Position numbers and translations under genes: made by a program
Assembly (NCBI RefSeq): GCF_001613145.1
Contig: NZ_BDBU01000016.1
Coordinates: 248,001-312,000 of the forward strand
Length of the DNA: 64,000 nucleotides
Direction of reading: 5' to 3'
Source: Nocardia jejuensis NBRC 103114
GTDB taxonomy: Bacteria > Actinomycetota > Actinomycetes > Mycobacteriales > Mycobacteriaceae
Shown: piece by piece, positions 8,444 to 17,299 of the stretch
Layout of the letters: each line of letters opens with the position of its first letter
Position numbering within the stretch: the first letter of the stretch is position 1
The notes under the pieces: model-generated
The model's input: the letters and a program-made list of their open reading frames with translations, nothing else
Database searches by the model: none
Told to the model about the DNA's origin: nothing

Positions 8444-9397
8444 GTGGCTGCAGAGCCCGCCGCGCAGATCGGGCAGGTGATCGCCGAGCAGCAGCGCCAT
8501 CTTGTCCATCATGTCGGTGGCGTCCTCGAACACGCCGGACTCCGGTTCGGCCGCCAGCGCGACCGCGACCGGACCGGCCAGCGTGGGAACGAGACCGAAC
8601 TGCCGGACGGTGTACTTGCCGGTGTCGTCGTCGGGTCCCCAGCCGCCCTTGAATTCCGCGCCGATCAACCGGCCCAGGCCCCAGCTCTGGCTCGGGGTGA
8701 TCTCACTCATCAGAGACACCACCGAATTGGCGCGCGGGAGGCAGGGCAGCCGGGAGGCGAAGCGCACCTGATCGGTCAGCGCCCAGTCGGTCGCGCCGAA
8801 GGCGAGCAGATCGTCGGAGTCCAGCGTGGCGAGGCGGGTGTGCCGCGCGGCGACGTCGGTGATGTTGTCACCGGCTTCGCGCAGCACGGACTCGACCGCG
8901 GCGGCGGCCTGGCTGCCGGTGCCGAGGGAGTTCCAAAGCTCTTGTGCCGCATCGTTGTCCGAGAACGTGATGGCGGCTTCGGCGATCGAGCGCAGGCCGT
9001 CCGGATCGCGGCGCAGCGCCGCGAGCGCCAGCGGCACCTTGATGGTGGACCAGGCGATGCCGGTGGTCCAGTTGCCCAGCACCGTCATATCGCCGCCGCC
9101 GACCGGCATGACCGCCAGTCCAATTCGACCGTCCAGTCCGGACTGAAGATCGGCGAAATCCGCTGCGAAGGTGACCGATTTCGGCAGACCGAACAGTTCG
9201 GGAAAATTGGGCGCGGCCATCACCATGCCGCCCGCCGCCTCGGAACCCGCTGCCACCGGCACGATCTCGCCCGAATTCGACGACGAGGCGCCCGATGTGG
9301 TCCCGTGCACGCCGCAGGCGGATACCGCCAGCACCGTCGCCACCGCGAAACATCGAGCAATGGCCTTGCGACAGGCCGGAATTGGGTCAGTAGACAT
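8441..9397 (-). CDS. Lipoprotein with class A beta-lactamase-like fold (copy 2)
   Basis: A 318-residue paralogue of the gene at 7195-8172. The ATG at 9397 overlaps the end of the upstream kinase gene by 11 bp, so the two are probably translated together. A short signal peptide ends in lipobox VSAC (C28). It retains STIK (S117, K120), SDN (146-148) and a FKGGWGPD element. Placement next to a Ser/Thr kinase suggests a cell-envelope role linked to that kinase, for example a ligand-binding or wall-modifying partner; this is inference. No export or enzymatic activity can be proved from sequence. Confidence 0.82.
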   Translation of the reverse strand: MSTDPIPACRKAIARCFAVATVLAVSACGVHGTTSGASSSNSGEIVPVAAGSEAAGGMVMAAPNFPELFGLPKSVTFAADFADLQSGLDGRIGLAVMPVGGGDMTVLGNWTTGIAWSTIKVPLALAALRRDPDGLRSIAEAAITFSDNDAAQELWNSLGTGSQAAAAVESVLREAGDNITDVAARHTRLATLDSDDLLAFGATDWALTDQVRFASRLPCLPRANSVVSLMSEITPSQSWGLGRLIGAEFKGGWGPDDDTGKYTVRQFGLVPTLAGPVAVALAAEPESGVFEDATDMMDKMALLLGDHLPDLRGGLCSH

Positions 9398-11123
9398 ACA
9401 CCACCGCGTTCTCGCCACCGATGCAGGTGACCAATTTACCTGCTGCCGTGCAGTTCATCGTGTACGCCCGGCGGGTAACCGGGCTGACCGCCACCACACT
9501 ACTTGCCGCGCCCGCTCGCCCGGCAGTCGCCTCGGCATACGCCCGACGCACCTCCTCGGCGAAAGGGCAACTGGTGACGGTATTCCCGATCGCGGCCGTT
9601 GTATACCCGTTGAGTTCGGCGTACACCGGAGTGCACGGCGTCGAACCCGCCGGCAACTGCACGGCGCTCGGAGTCGTGGTCGTGGCCGAGCCCTTCGGCT
9701 GCGACAGCGGAACCGTCGCCCCGCCGCCGCTGTCCTGCGACGCGCTGGTGTTCGTCTTGTTCGATCCGTTCTCCAGGACCTGCCAGCCGATCGCACCCGC
9801 GATCGCGCCGACCGCCACGACCAGTACGCCGATCGAGATCGGCACCGCCAACGACCGGCGCCGCGACCGATACCGCTGCGGCGGAGCCGACTCCATCCGC
9901 GGATGATCCGAGGTCGGATACAGCGAGGGATCGGGAGTGGGCGCGTACGGGAAGTCCTGCTGCTGCGCCTGCGCGTGCCCCCACACCGCGCTCTGCTGCG
10001 CCGTCGGCGGCAGCGGCGTGTAGTGAAAGTCGCTGACCCGCACCATGGTCGGATCCGACGGCACGATCACCGGCAGATCGCTGGTGGGCGGAGTGTCGTT
10101 CTCGGCAGGCGGGAAGGCGCCGGTGACATAGGCCGGGAGATTTCCCGTATTCGGTTGCACCACAGTCGGATCCGAATTGCGCACCGGCAGCACCGTGGTC
10201 GGCACGCCCTGGGGTCCGGCGGTCGGCACGGCCGGGGGCACGGTCCTGGGCGGCGGCAGCATCTCCGTCGGGGGCGGTGGCGTCACGCCACCGGCCAGCG
10301 CCGCGCGGGCGGCCCGCGCGAATTCGCCCGCGGTCACGAAGCGGCCGTTCGGATCCTTGGCCAGTGCCCGCGCGACCACCGTGTCCAGGGCGGGCGGAAT
10401 TCCGTCGTGCAGCGTGCTGGCCCGGGGCGGCGGTTCGGAGATGTGCGCCCGGATGAGCAGACTCATATTGTGCGCCGGGAACGGCTTTGCCCCGGTGAGG
10501 CATTCGTGCAGCACACAGCCCAGCGAGTACAGGTCCGCGCGCCCGGTCACCGGACCGGCGTCGTCGAAGCGCTCGGGCGCCATATAGGCATACGACCCGA
10601 CCGCGGTACCGGTCATGGTGATGGTGGTGTCACCCTCGGCGCGCGCGATGCCGAAGTCGGCGAGATATGCGAAATCCGCATCGGTCACGAGGATATTGGC
10701 CGGTTTCACGTCCCGGTGCACCAGACCCGAGTAGTGCGCGGCGTCCAGCGCCGCCGCGATCTGCTCGACGATGTTCACCGCCCGCAGCGGCGGCATCGGC
10801 CCGGAGGCGTCGAGCAGCGAGTGTAGATCCTGTCCGCGCACCAGCCGCATATCGATGTACAGCTGACCGTCGATCTCGCCCCAGTCGTGGATCGGGATGA
10901 TGTGGGGTTCGGCGAGCCGCGCCGCCGCCTGCGATTCGCGGCGGAAACGTTCCTGGTAGGAGGGATCTTTCGCGAGCTCGGGCGGTAGCAGCTTGAGTGC
11001 TACGACGCGATCCTTCGAGGTGTCGTAGGCCTCGTAGACCTCTCCCATGCCGCCCCGGCCCAGCAGCGAGCGGAGCTCGTACGGCCCGAACGTGCCGCCG
11101 GCCCGCGATGGCGGTGCATCCAC
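9387..11123 (-). CDS. Transmembrane Ser/Thr protein kinase with external Cys-containing domain
   Basis: A 578-residue protein. The GTG start has GGAGG 9 bp upstream. Residues 12-270 are the kinase: GRGGMG loop (22-27), K44, HRDVKPAN (D138), DFG (D156) and an APERF segment. A Pro-rich linker (about 280-420) leads to one transmembrane helix (about 424-446). The roughly 130-residue external part has four Cys (TPCTP, TSCPF, MNCTA, TCIGG) that could form two disulfides, a layout seen in PknF-like sensors. It overlaps the downstream lipoprotein gene and follows a two-component pair. Confidence 0.92.
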   Translation of the reverse strand: MDAPPSRAGGTFGPYELRSLLGRGGMGEVYEAYDTSKDRVVALKLLPPELAKDPSYQERFRRESQAAARLAEPHIIPIHDWGEIDGQLYIDMRLVRGQDLHSLLDASGPMPPLRAVNIVEQIAAALDAAHYSGLVHRDVKPANILVTDADFAYLADFGIARAEGDTTITMTGTAVGSYAYMAPERFDDAGPVTGRADLYSLGCVLHECLTGAKPFPAHNMSLLIRAHISEPPPRASTLHDGIPPALDTVVARALAKDPNGRFVTAGEFARAARAALAGGVTPPPPTEMLPPPRTVPPAVPTAGPQGVPTTVLPVRNSDPTVVQPNTGNLPAYVTGAFPPAENDTPPTSDLPVIVPSDPTMVRVSDFHYTPLPPTAQQSAVWGHAQAQQQDFPYAPTPDPSLYPTSDHPRMESAPPQRYRSRRRSLAVPISIGVLVVAVGAIAGAIGWQVLENGSNKTNTSASQDSGGGATVPLSQPKGSATTTTPSAVQLPAGSTPCTPVYAELNGYTTAAIGNTVTSCPFAEEVRRAYAEATAGRAGAASSVVAVSPVTRRAYTMNCTAAGKLVTCIGGENAVVYVY

Positions 11124-11180
11124 CCCGTCAAACCTCCAACTTTCCTGGGCGGGGTGCGACTGACAACGCGCTCCCCACCC

Positions 11181-11867
11181 TCAGGAAGTGGATTCTCCCG
11201 GTGCGACTACGCCATGGTCAAACGCAAACACGATCGCCGCCGCACGGTCGCGTAACCCCAGCTTTCCGAAGATGTGTCCCACGTGGCTTTTCACGGTCAC
11301 TTCCGAGATGCCGAGGCTCTGGGCGATCTCGGTGTTGACGCGCCCGCGGCCGATGAGTTCGAGAACTTCCAGCTCGCGCACGGTCAGTTCGGACAGGCGG
11401 CTGTTCGCGGCCGTCGGGGTCGGGCGGACCGACCGGTAGGTCGAGAGCACCCGCGGGGTGACCGTCGGATCGAGCCAGGAACCACCGGCGGCCACCGTGC
11501 GCACCGCGCGAATGAGATCCTCGGCGGGAGAGTCCTTGAGGATGAACCCGGCCGCGCCCGCCCGCAGCGCGCCCTGCATCAGCTGATCGTCGTCGAAGGT
11601 GGTGAGCACCAATACCGGTGGGGCATCGGCGATCGTCCGCAGGATGCGCGTGGCCTCGATCCCGCCGATCCGCTTCATCCGCAGATCCATCAGCACCACA
11701 TCCGGCCTGCCGGCCGCGACCGCGGCGGGCACCTCGTCACCGTCCGCGCATTCGCTGACCGCGAAACCGTCACGGCGGCGCAGGATTCGGCGCAGGCCGC
11801 CCCGCACCAGCTCTTGATCGTCGACCACCAGGACGGCGACGAGATCCTCGTCCGATTGCGAGGTCAC
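11181..11867 (-). CDS. NarL/LuxR-family response regulator
   Basis: A 228-residue regulator. GTG 11867 overlaps the stop of the histidine kinase gene (GTGA), so the pair is coupled. The receiver domain has the VVDDQ acidic pair, the LMDLRMK phospho-acceptor and ILKDS. The LuxR domain at the C-terminus reads LSELTVRELEVLELIGRG...TVKSHVGHIFGKL. It is the partner of the kinase at 11864-13240. Regulated genes are not evident; the kinase-lipoprotein block lies just downstream on the same strand. Confidence 0.92.
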   Translation of the reverse strand: MTSQSDEDLVAVLVVDDQELVRGGLRRILRRRDGFAVSECADGDEVPAAVAAGRPDVVLMDLRMKRIGGIEATRILRTIADAPPVLVLTTFDDDQLMQGALRAGAAGFILKDSPAEDLIRAVRTVAAGGSWLDPTVTPRVLSTYRSVRPTPTAANSRLSELTVRELEVLELIGRGRVNTEIAQSLGISEVTVKSHVGHIFGKLGLRDRAAAIVFAFDHGVVAPGESTS

Positions 11868-13240
11868 ACACTCTCCCGAGGCGTCTGCGGCGTGCTCGCC
11901 GGTTCGGTGCGGCTTTCCTGCCGCTTGCGTTTCATGGAGTGGATCATCGACCAGACCGAGTCCTCGGCCGCGGTGGCGGCACAGTCGATCGGCTGCCCGG
12001 AGAACGGAATTCGCGCCTGCACCTGCCAGCCGTCCTCGCAGGGACCCGCGCTGAGCCCGCCCCCGTGCATGCGCGCTCGCTGGCGCATTCCGGAGATACC
12101 CATGCCGCGTCCGGGTCGCTGCGCCGCGCCGGTCGGCAGGGTGTTGGTCACCGTCACCGCGATGTCCCTGGCGGACACCTCGATGCGCAGCCGTGCCGAC
12201 GCGCCCGGCGCGTGTTTGGCGACATTGGCCAGCGACTCCTGGCTGATCCGGTACAGCGCCAGGCCCAGTCCCGGTGACACGCCGCAGATGTCGCCGTCCA
12301 CCCGGAAGTCGACCTCCATCCCCGCGCCGACGAAATCCGCGATCAGATCGCCGAGGTCGTCCAGGCCGGGTTCGGGGGTCTGCGGTGCGGGGCGCTGATC
12401 CAGCAGTCCGACGGTGCGCCGGATATCGGCCATGGCTTGGCGGCCGAGTCGTTCGGCATCGGTGAGCGCGTCCACCGCGTCGTCCACATCCCGATCGGTC
12501 TGCAGTGCGTGGCGGGCGGCGGTGACGTGCAGCAGCGTGATGCTCAGCGAATGCGCGATCACGTCGTGCACCTCCCTGGCGATGCGGCGGCGTTCCTCGT
12601 CCGTGGCCTGCGAGGTGCGGATGTCCTGATAGGCGCGCTCCTGATTGAGGTACTTGGTCTGCGCCTGTAGCGCGCGCCCGGCCATCCAGCCGCACAGAAT
12701 TCCGACCAGATAGGGCGGCGTCCCGGTCTCGAAGTTCCCGAGGACGGCGAAGAGAGCCACCTCCGCCGCCATCGCCGCGGCGACCACGACGCTGATCAGC
12801 AGCGGGGTGATGGCGGCGATCTCACCGGCGGCGCAGATCAGGATGAACGGCGCGACATCCACATCCACCGGCTGCGACATGAACAGCGCGGTCGCGGACA
12901 TGGTCAGCAATGCCATCAGCCACGGCTTCGGACTGAGCCCGAGGAACGCGTACAGCGGCCCGTTCAGATAGGTCAGCACCACCGCCAAGACCGGCACCAC
13001 GCTGGGGAAATAGCTGAACCGCTGAATCAGCGCGGCAGTCGAGACCACCAGCAGCACCACATCGATCAGTACCACCGTCGAGACCGGATAGTCGAACGGC
13101 AACTGCTCGACATTGCGCCGGAACTGGGCCACCGGGTCGCGGGCGAACTGCCTGACCCGCACGCCGCTGCGCCGTGCCCCGTCGCGTAGTCGCCAGAACA
13201 CCCGCCCGCCCGATTGCGGGGTGGCGCCGCTCACGTCCAT
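11864..13240 (-). CDS. HisKA_3-type sensor histidine kinase
   Basis: A 458-residue membrane kinase. Residues about 50-190 hold four to six hydrophobic helices with short loops, so the signal is probably sensed in or at the membrane. The dimerisation/phospho-acceptor helix REVHDVIAHS places the phosphorylated His at 225. The C-terminal ATP-binding part has the SLANVAKHA N-box and the GMGISGMRQR G-box. The gene probably starts leaderless, because a -10 hexamer lies 6 nt upstream. It forms an operon with the response regulator at 11181-11867. Confidence 0.93.
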   Translation of the reverse strand: MDVSGATPQSGGRVFWRLRDGARRSGVRVRQFARDPVAQFRRNVEQLPFDYPVSTVVLIDVVLLVVSTAALIQRFSYFPSVVPVLAVVLTYLNGPLYAFLGLSPKPWLMALLTMSATALFMSQPVDVDVAPFILICAAGEIAAITPLLISVVVAAAMAAEVALFAVLGNFETGTPPYLVGILCGWMAGRALQAQTKYLNQERAYQDIRTSQATDEERRRIAREVHDVIAHSLSITLLHVTAARHALQTDRDVDDAVDALTDAERLGRQAMADIRRTVGLLDQRPAPQTPEPGLDDLGDLIADFVGAGMEVDFRVDGDICGVSPGLGLALYRISQESLANVAKHAPGASARLRIEVSARDIAVTVTNTLPTGAAQRPGRGMGISGMRQRARMHGGGLSAGPCEDGWQVQARIPFSGQPIDCAATAAEDSVWSMIHSMKRKRQESRTEPASTPQTPRESV

Positions 13241-13246
13241 CCTGTC

Positions 13247-13252
13247 AGGCTA
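13247..13252 (-). promoter_or_regulatory. -10 element of the histidine kinase operon (leaderless)
   Basis: TAGCCT on the minus strand lies 6 nt before the ATG at 13240 and no Shine-Dalgarno sequence is present. Transcription would begin at or next to the start codon. Confidence 0.5.
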
Positions 13253-13418
13253 ATAGCCGAATTCGACGGCGTACATCGTTCGGCGGCAGGGGTCCGGCTC
13301 CTACCGGGGTAGGAGGTCAAGTCGGGTCCTCGGCACGACGACAGCATCGCGGCGCGACCGTAGCGTGGGTGCTCATCGGCACCCGACGGATCGGGTGCGT
13401 GACGAAAGGTTGGGGGCC

Positions 13419-13748
13419 ATGTCCTGGGCAGACCTGCATGCTCGCACCGACATCCTGCACACGATCCTGGATCGGGCGGCACGAAATCCCGCTGACAGCA
13501 CGCTGTTCGACGATCTGCCGGAGCTGCGCCGGCTCTTCGGCGGACCCGAAGGGGTCCTGCTGGCGCTGCGCCATCGGTGGGAGAACCACCTGAACGTGAA
13601 ACTGGATCACGCTCTGGCACAGGGAAAGTCCGCGGTCGAGAGCTATCTCGAACTGTCCGCGGAGCAGCCCGCGCTGCGCGCGATTCTCGACAGGTACGAC
13701 ACCGATCAGCTCTACCGCGGTCCGCGACCGCGGGCCTTGGCCGGTTGA
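13419..13748 (+). CDS. Conserved-looking small protein upstream of an ABC exporter
   Basis: A 109-residue soluble protein of unknown function. ATG 13419 begins MSWADLHART; an earlier in-frame ATG at 13365 has no ribosome-binding site. It is helical and charged, with no signal peptide or membrane segment. The ABC ATPase gene starts 35 bp downstream on the same strand, so they are probably co-transcribed. A possible -10 (TAGCGT) lies at 13359-13364. Confidence 0.65.
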   Translation: MSWADLHARTDILHTILDRAARNPADSTLFDDLPELRRLFGGPEGVLLALRHRWENHLNVKLDHALAQGKSAVESYLELSAEQPALRAILDRYDTDQLYRGPRPRALAG

Positions 13749-13783
13749 TCCACACCGGCTGATCTACGAGGGGAACGACGACC

Positions 13784-14572
13784 ATGCTGGAATTGACCGA
13801 CATCACGAAGGAATACCGGGTGGGTGGGCAGAGGGTCACCGCACTGGACCGGATCAGCCTGCGCATCGAGGCGGGGGAGTTCACCGCCATCATCGGGCCG
13901 TCCGGATCGGGCAAGAGCACCCTGCTGCACCTGCTGGGTGCGCTCGACTCCCCGGATTCCGGATCGATTCGGTTCCAGGACAAGGAAATCGGCGATCTCG
14001 ACGATGACCGGCAGTCCGAATTCCGGCGGCATCAGGTGGGATTCGTCTTCCAGTTCTTCAATCTGCTGCCCACGCTCTCGGCGTGGGAGAACGTGGCGAT
14101 TCCCAAGCTGCTGGACGGCACCGGGCTGCGCAAGGCCAAGCCGCGCGCCCTGGAACTGCTGGATCTGGTCGGCCTCGCGGACCGCGCCGAACACCGGCCG
14201 GCCGAACTGTCCGGCGGGCAGATGCAGCGGGTCGCGGTGGCGCGCGCGCTCATCATGGACCCGCCGCTGATCCTGGCCGACGAACCCACCGGCAACCTGG
14301 ACTCCAAGACCGGTGCGGCCATCCTGCAACTGCTCGGGGACATCACCCGCGAGGGGAATTCGGTGGTCATGGTCACCCATGACATGGGCGCGGTGCGCTA
14401 TTGCGACCGGATCATCACCCTGCGGGACGGGCAGATCGGATCCAACGAGTCGGTCGAGCGCGCCGATGACGGTGAAGTCCGCACGGTCCCGGCCGCCGCC
14501 GACGTCGCTGTCACCGCCAACGGTCAGGCCGCGGGCGAGGCCGCCGACGGCAGCGGTGTGGTGCGCGCATGA
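13784..14572 (+). CDS. ABC transporter ATP-binding protein (MacB/LolD type)
   Basis: A 262-residue ATPase with Walker A GPSGSGKS (about 39-46), Q-loop, signature [15 protein letters not shown], Walker B ILADEP and the H-loop MVTHD. The best resemblance is to the MacB/LolD/FtsE class, which powers mechanotransmission or lipoprotein export rather than classical import. The start follows GAGGGGAAC. It overlaps the permease gene by 4 bp (ATGA). A 40-residue acidic C-terminal tail follows the core domain. Confidence 0.93.
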   Translation: MLELTDITKEYRVGGQRVTALDRISLRIEAGEFTAIIGPSGSGKSTLLHLLGALDSPDSGSIRFQDKEIGDLDDDRQSEFRRHQVGFVFQFFNLLPTLSAWENVAIPKLLDGTGLRKAKPRALELLDLVGLADRAEHRPAELSGGQMQRVAVARALIMDPPLILADEPTGNLDSKTGAAILQLLGDITREGNSVVMVTHDMGAVRYCDRIITLRDGQIGSNESVERADDGEVRTVPAAADVAVTANGQAAGEAADGSGVVRA

Positions 14573-17064
14573 TCCAGGCGGCATGGGATCGGCTGCGGCT
14601 GTTCAATATCGGTGAACTTCTCGCCCATCGCGGTCGCACCGTCATGTCGATGGTGGTGATGGGAATCTCGGCGGGACTGCTGGTCTCGGTGTTCAGCATC
14701 TCCGGCTCGATCACCGGCTCGGTGGACAAACTCACCCAGAGCCTCGGCGGCAATGCGGCGCTCGAGGTCAGTGGTATCACCGATGCCGGGTTCGATCAGG
14801 AACTGCTGCAACAGATCCGGACGGTGTCGGGAGTGTCCGCGGCGGTGCCCATGCTGCGGCAATCCATCGGCACGGACGAGAACAAGGCACTGCTCATCGG
14901 TGCGGACGCCAGCGTGTCCCAGCTCGGCAGTGATCTGGACGGACCGCTGAAAGACCAGGCGTCCACACTGCTTTCGGTCTCGAACGGCGTGCTGGTCGGC
15001 GCCGCGATGGGCAGGCACGAGGGTGAGCGGTTCCAGCTCGGCTCGGTGACCGCCACCGTCGCGGGCGTGCTCGACGACGAGGCCGCGCGCCGGCTCAACG
15101 GCGGGCACATCGTGGTCGCTCTGCTGCCGGTCGCGCAGAAGATCACCGGCCGGACCGCGAAACTCGACTCGGTGCAGATCATCGCCGCGCCGAATGCCGA
15201 TGTGGAGCAGCTGCGTTCGACGCTCACCGAGGTGGTGGCGGGCCGTGCGGTGGTCGCGGATCCGTCGCTGCGCGCCGCGCAGGCGGGCGGCGCCATTCAA
15301 CTGGTGCGGTACTCGACGCTGGCCTCCTCCGCGGCTGCCCTGATCGTGTCCTCGTTCCTCATCTACAACGCCATGAGTATGGCTGTGGTGCAACGTCGCC
15401 CGATGCTGTCGCTGCTGCGCGCCATCGGCGGCCGGCGCACCCCGATGGTGCGCGATCTGATCGCCGAGGCGGCACTGCTCGGACTGCTCGGCGGCCTGAT
15501 CGGCGCGATCGCCGGAATCTTCATGGGGCGCACCGCTATCGTTCGACTCCCGGCGGCGATCGTGCAGTCGGTGGAGGCGCGCACCGAGTACATGGTGCCC
15601 GGCTACGCGGTGCCGGTGGCCGTCGTCGCCTGCGTCCTGGCCAGCGTCTCGGCCGCCGCGCTCGCCGCTCGCCAGGTCTACAAGGTCGAGCCCATCGAGG
15701 CTTTGGCCCCGGTCGGCGCGTCCGCGTCCGACTCCGTCAAGCCGGTGATGCGCTGGGCCGCAGTGGTTCTGGGCACGGTCATGGTCGTCGGCGGCATCGT
15801 GATCGCCAAGGCCGACCTGGGCAGGTACTCGCTGGCCTCGATCTCGCTGTCCATTCTCGGGGCGATCGTGCTGTGCTTCGCCGCCACCGATCCCATCGTG
15901 CGAGTGATCGCCGGGGTCGCCCGATTGTTCGGCGCACCGGGGGCACTGGGCGCGACCACCCTCGAACGCGCCCCGCGCCGCGTCTGGGCGACGGCCATGA
16001 CCGTGATGATCGGTGTGACCGCCGTGGTGGCCATGGGCAACGCCACCCGCAATATGGTCTCGGCGGCGACCGACACCTTCCAGGATCTGGGCCGCACGGA
16101 CATCTTCGTCAGCCCGACCCCGATGGAACAGTTCCCCACCGGGCCGCTGCTCCCGGCCGAGCTGAAGGCGAAGCTCCGGGCCATCCCCGGCATCGGCGAT
16201 ATGGGCTCGGCGCAAATGGCTTTCGCGACACTGGGCCGCGGCCGCGTCATGCTCCAGGGGTATGAGGGCGGCGTCGCACGCAATGCGGCGCTGGACAGCG
16301 CGACCCAGGGCGATCTGGCTCGGATGGCGGCGGGCGAGGGGGTGATCGTCTCGCGCGACGTGGCCGGTTCGCTGGGCGTGCACGAGGGCTCCGACCTCGA
16401 CCTGCCCACTCCCACCGGCGTGCACCGGGTGCAGGTGCTGCGGGTGGTCCCGTACTTCTCCGCCATCTCGGGCATCGTCGTGATGGATCTCGATGTGCTG
16501 CGGCAGTGGTACCAGCGGCCCGGCGAGACCATCATCGGCATCGACCTGGCGCCGGGCGCGGATCGCGAGGCCGTCATGGCCGCCGTGCGCGCGGCCGTTC
16601 CCCCCGATCTGCATGTCGCCACCGGCGCCGCCACGGTGGACGCGATCACCGGCAGCGTCCAGCAGGGCACGTCATTGAGCACCGCCATCTTGTGGATCGT
16701 CGTGCTGGTGGCCACGGTCGCGCTGCTCAACACGCTGATGCTCTCGGTGCTGGAACGCCGCCGCGAACTGGGCGTGCTGCGTGCCATGGGAATCAGCAGA
16801 CAGTTCCTGCTCCGGACCATCCTCACCGAAGCGGTCGGCATCGGATTGACCGGCGCGGCAATCGGTCTGGTGGTCGGCTCGGCCGTGCACTACCTCGCGA
16901 CCATCGCCCTGAGCAACGCCATCTCCCTCGATATCGCCTACCACCCCAGCCCGCTGCTGCTGGTCTACGCGGTCGCCGCGCTGGTCCTGTCGCTTCTGGG
17001 ATCCATCCCTCCGGCGGTCCGAGCCTCTCGGCTGCCGATCGTGGAGGCCATCGCCATCGACTGA
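14569..17064 (+). CDS. FtsX-like ABC transporter permease
   Basis: An 831-residue permease with two FtsX/MacB units in one chain. Each has a periplasmic-type domain followed by three to four helices, and there are extra helices in the centre (roughly eight to ten in total). It forms a complete transporter with the ATPase that overlaps it. Such two-repeat permeases are common in actinobacteria and usually act in antimicrobial-peptide resistance or envelope export; the substrate here is unknown. The stop codon lies inside the first copy of a 17-bp tandem repeat. Confidence 0.92.
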   Translation: MIQAAWDRLRLFNIGELLAHRGRTVMSMVVMGISAGLLVSVFSISGSITGSVDKLTQSLGGNAALEVSGITDAGFDQELLQQIRTVSGVSAAVPMLRQSIGTDENKALLIGADASVSQLGSDLDGPLKDQASTLLSVSNGVLVGAAMGRHEGERFQLGSVTATVAGVLDDEAARRLNGGHIVVALLPVAQKITGRTAKLDSVQIIAAPNADVEQLRSTLTEVVAGRAVVADPSLRAAQAGGAIQLVRYSTLASSAAALIVSSFLIYNAMSMAVVQRRPMLSLLRAIGGRRTPMVRDLIAEAALLGLLGGLIGAIAGIFMGRTAIVRLPAAIVQSVEARTEYMVPGYAVPVAVVACVLASVSAAALAARQVYKVEPIEALAPVGASASDSVKPVMRWAAVVLGTVMVVGGIVIAKADLGRYSLASISLSILGAIVLCFAATDPIVRVIAGVARLFGAPGALGATTLERAPRRVWATAMTVMIGVTAVVAMGNATRNMVSAATDTFQDLGRTDIFVSPTPMEQFPTGPLLPAELKAKLRAIPGIGDMGSAQMAFATLGRGRVMLQGYEGGVARNAALDSATQGDLARMAAGEGVIVSRDVAGSLGVHEGSDLDLPTPTGVHRVQVLRVVPYFSAISGIVVMDLDVLRQWYQRPGETIIGIDLAPGADREAVMAAVRAAVPPDLHVATGAATVDAITGSVQQGTSLSTAILWIVVLVATVALLNTLMLSVLERRRELGVLRAMGISRQFLLRTILTEAVGIGLTGAAIGLVVGSAVHYLATIALSNAISLDIAYHPSPLLLVYAVAALVLSLLGSIPPAVRASRLPIVEAIAID

Positions 17065-17125
17065 ACATCGCCATCGACTGAACATCGCCGTCGACTGAAC
17101 ATCGTGGACTGAACATCGCCGTCGA
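17049..17125. repeat. 17-bp tandem repeats overlapping the permease stop codon
   Basis: CATCGCCATCGACTGAA occurs at 17049-17065 and 17066-17082. CATCGCCGTCGACTGAA follows at 17083-17099, then a 14-bp shortened copy at 17100-17113 and a partial copy to 17125. Each full unit carries a TGA, but 17 is not a multiple of three, so the frame differs from copy to copy. Confidence 0.92.
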
Positions 17126-17286
17126 TCGGCCGTCGCCGTCGGCGCGCACGTCTCTCTCGGGCGTTCGCGTCGGCGGCGCGGGGCTCTCACGGTGTTCGTC
17201 GGCGATATCGGCGCCCGCGCGGGCCGCGACGGACGGGCGCGCGAGCCACAGGTGACGGTGGTTTTCGCCCGCGTGGCGGGCTTCCC

Positions 17287-17292
17287 TAGGAT
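17287..17292 (+). promoter_or_regulatory. -10 element of gatB (leaderless)
   Basis: TAGGAT lies exactly 7 nt before the ATG at 17300, with no separate ribosome-binding site. This also favours 17300 over the ATG at 17291. Confidence 0.5.
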
Positions 17293-17299
17293 GGACGCC

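Noticed and set aside
14524..16614. Long His/Arg/Asp-rich minus-strand frame opposite the ABC permease
   Set aside because: The sense strand encodes a clear FtsX-like permease; the antisense composition is an artefact of codon bias.
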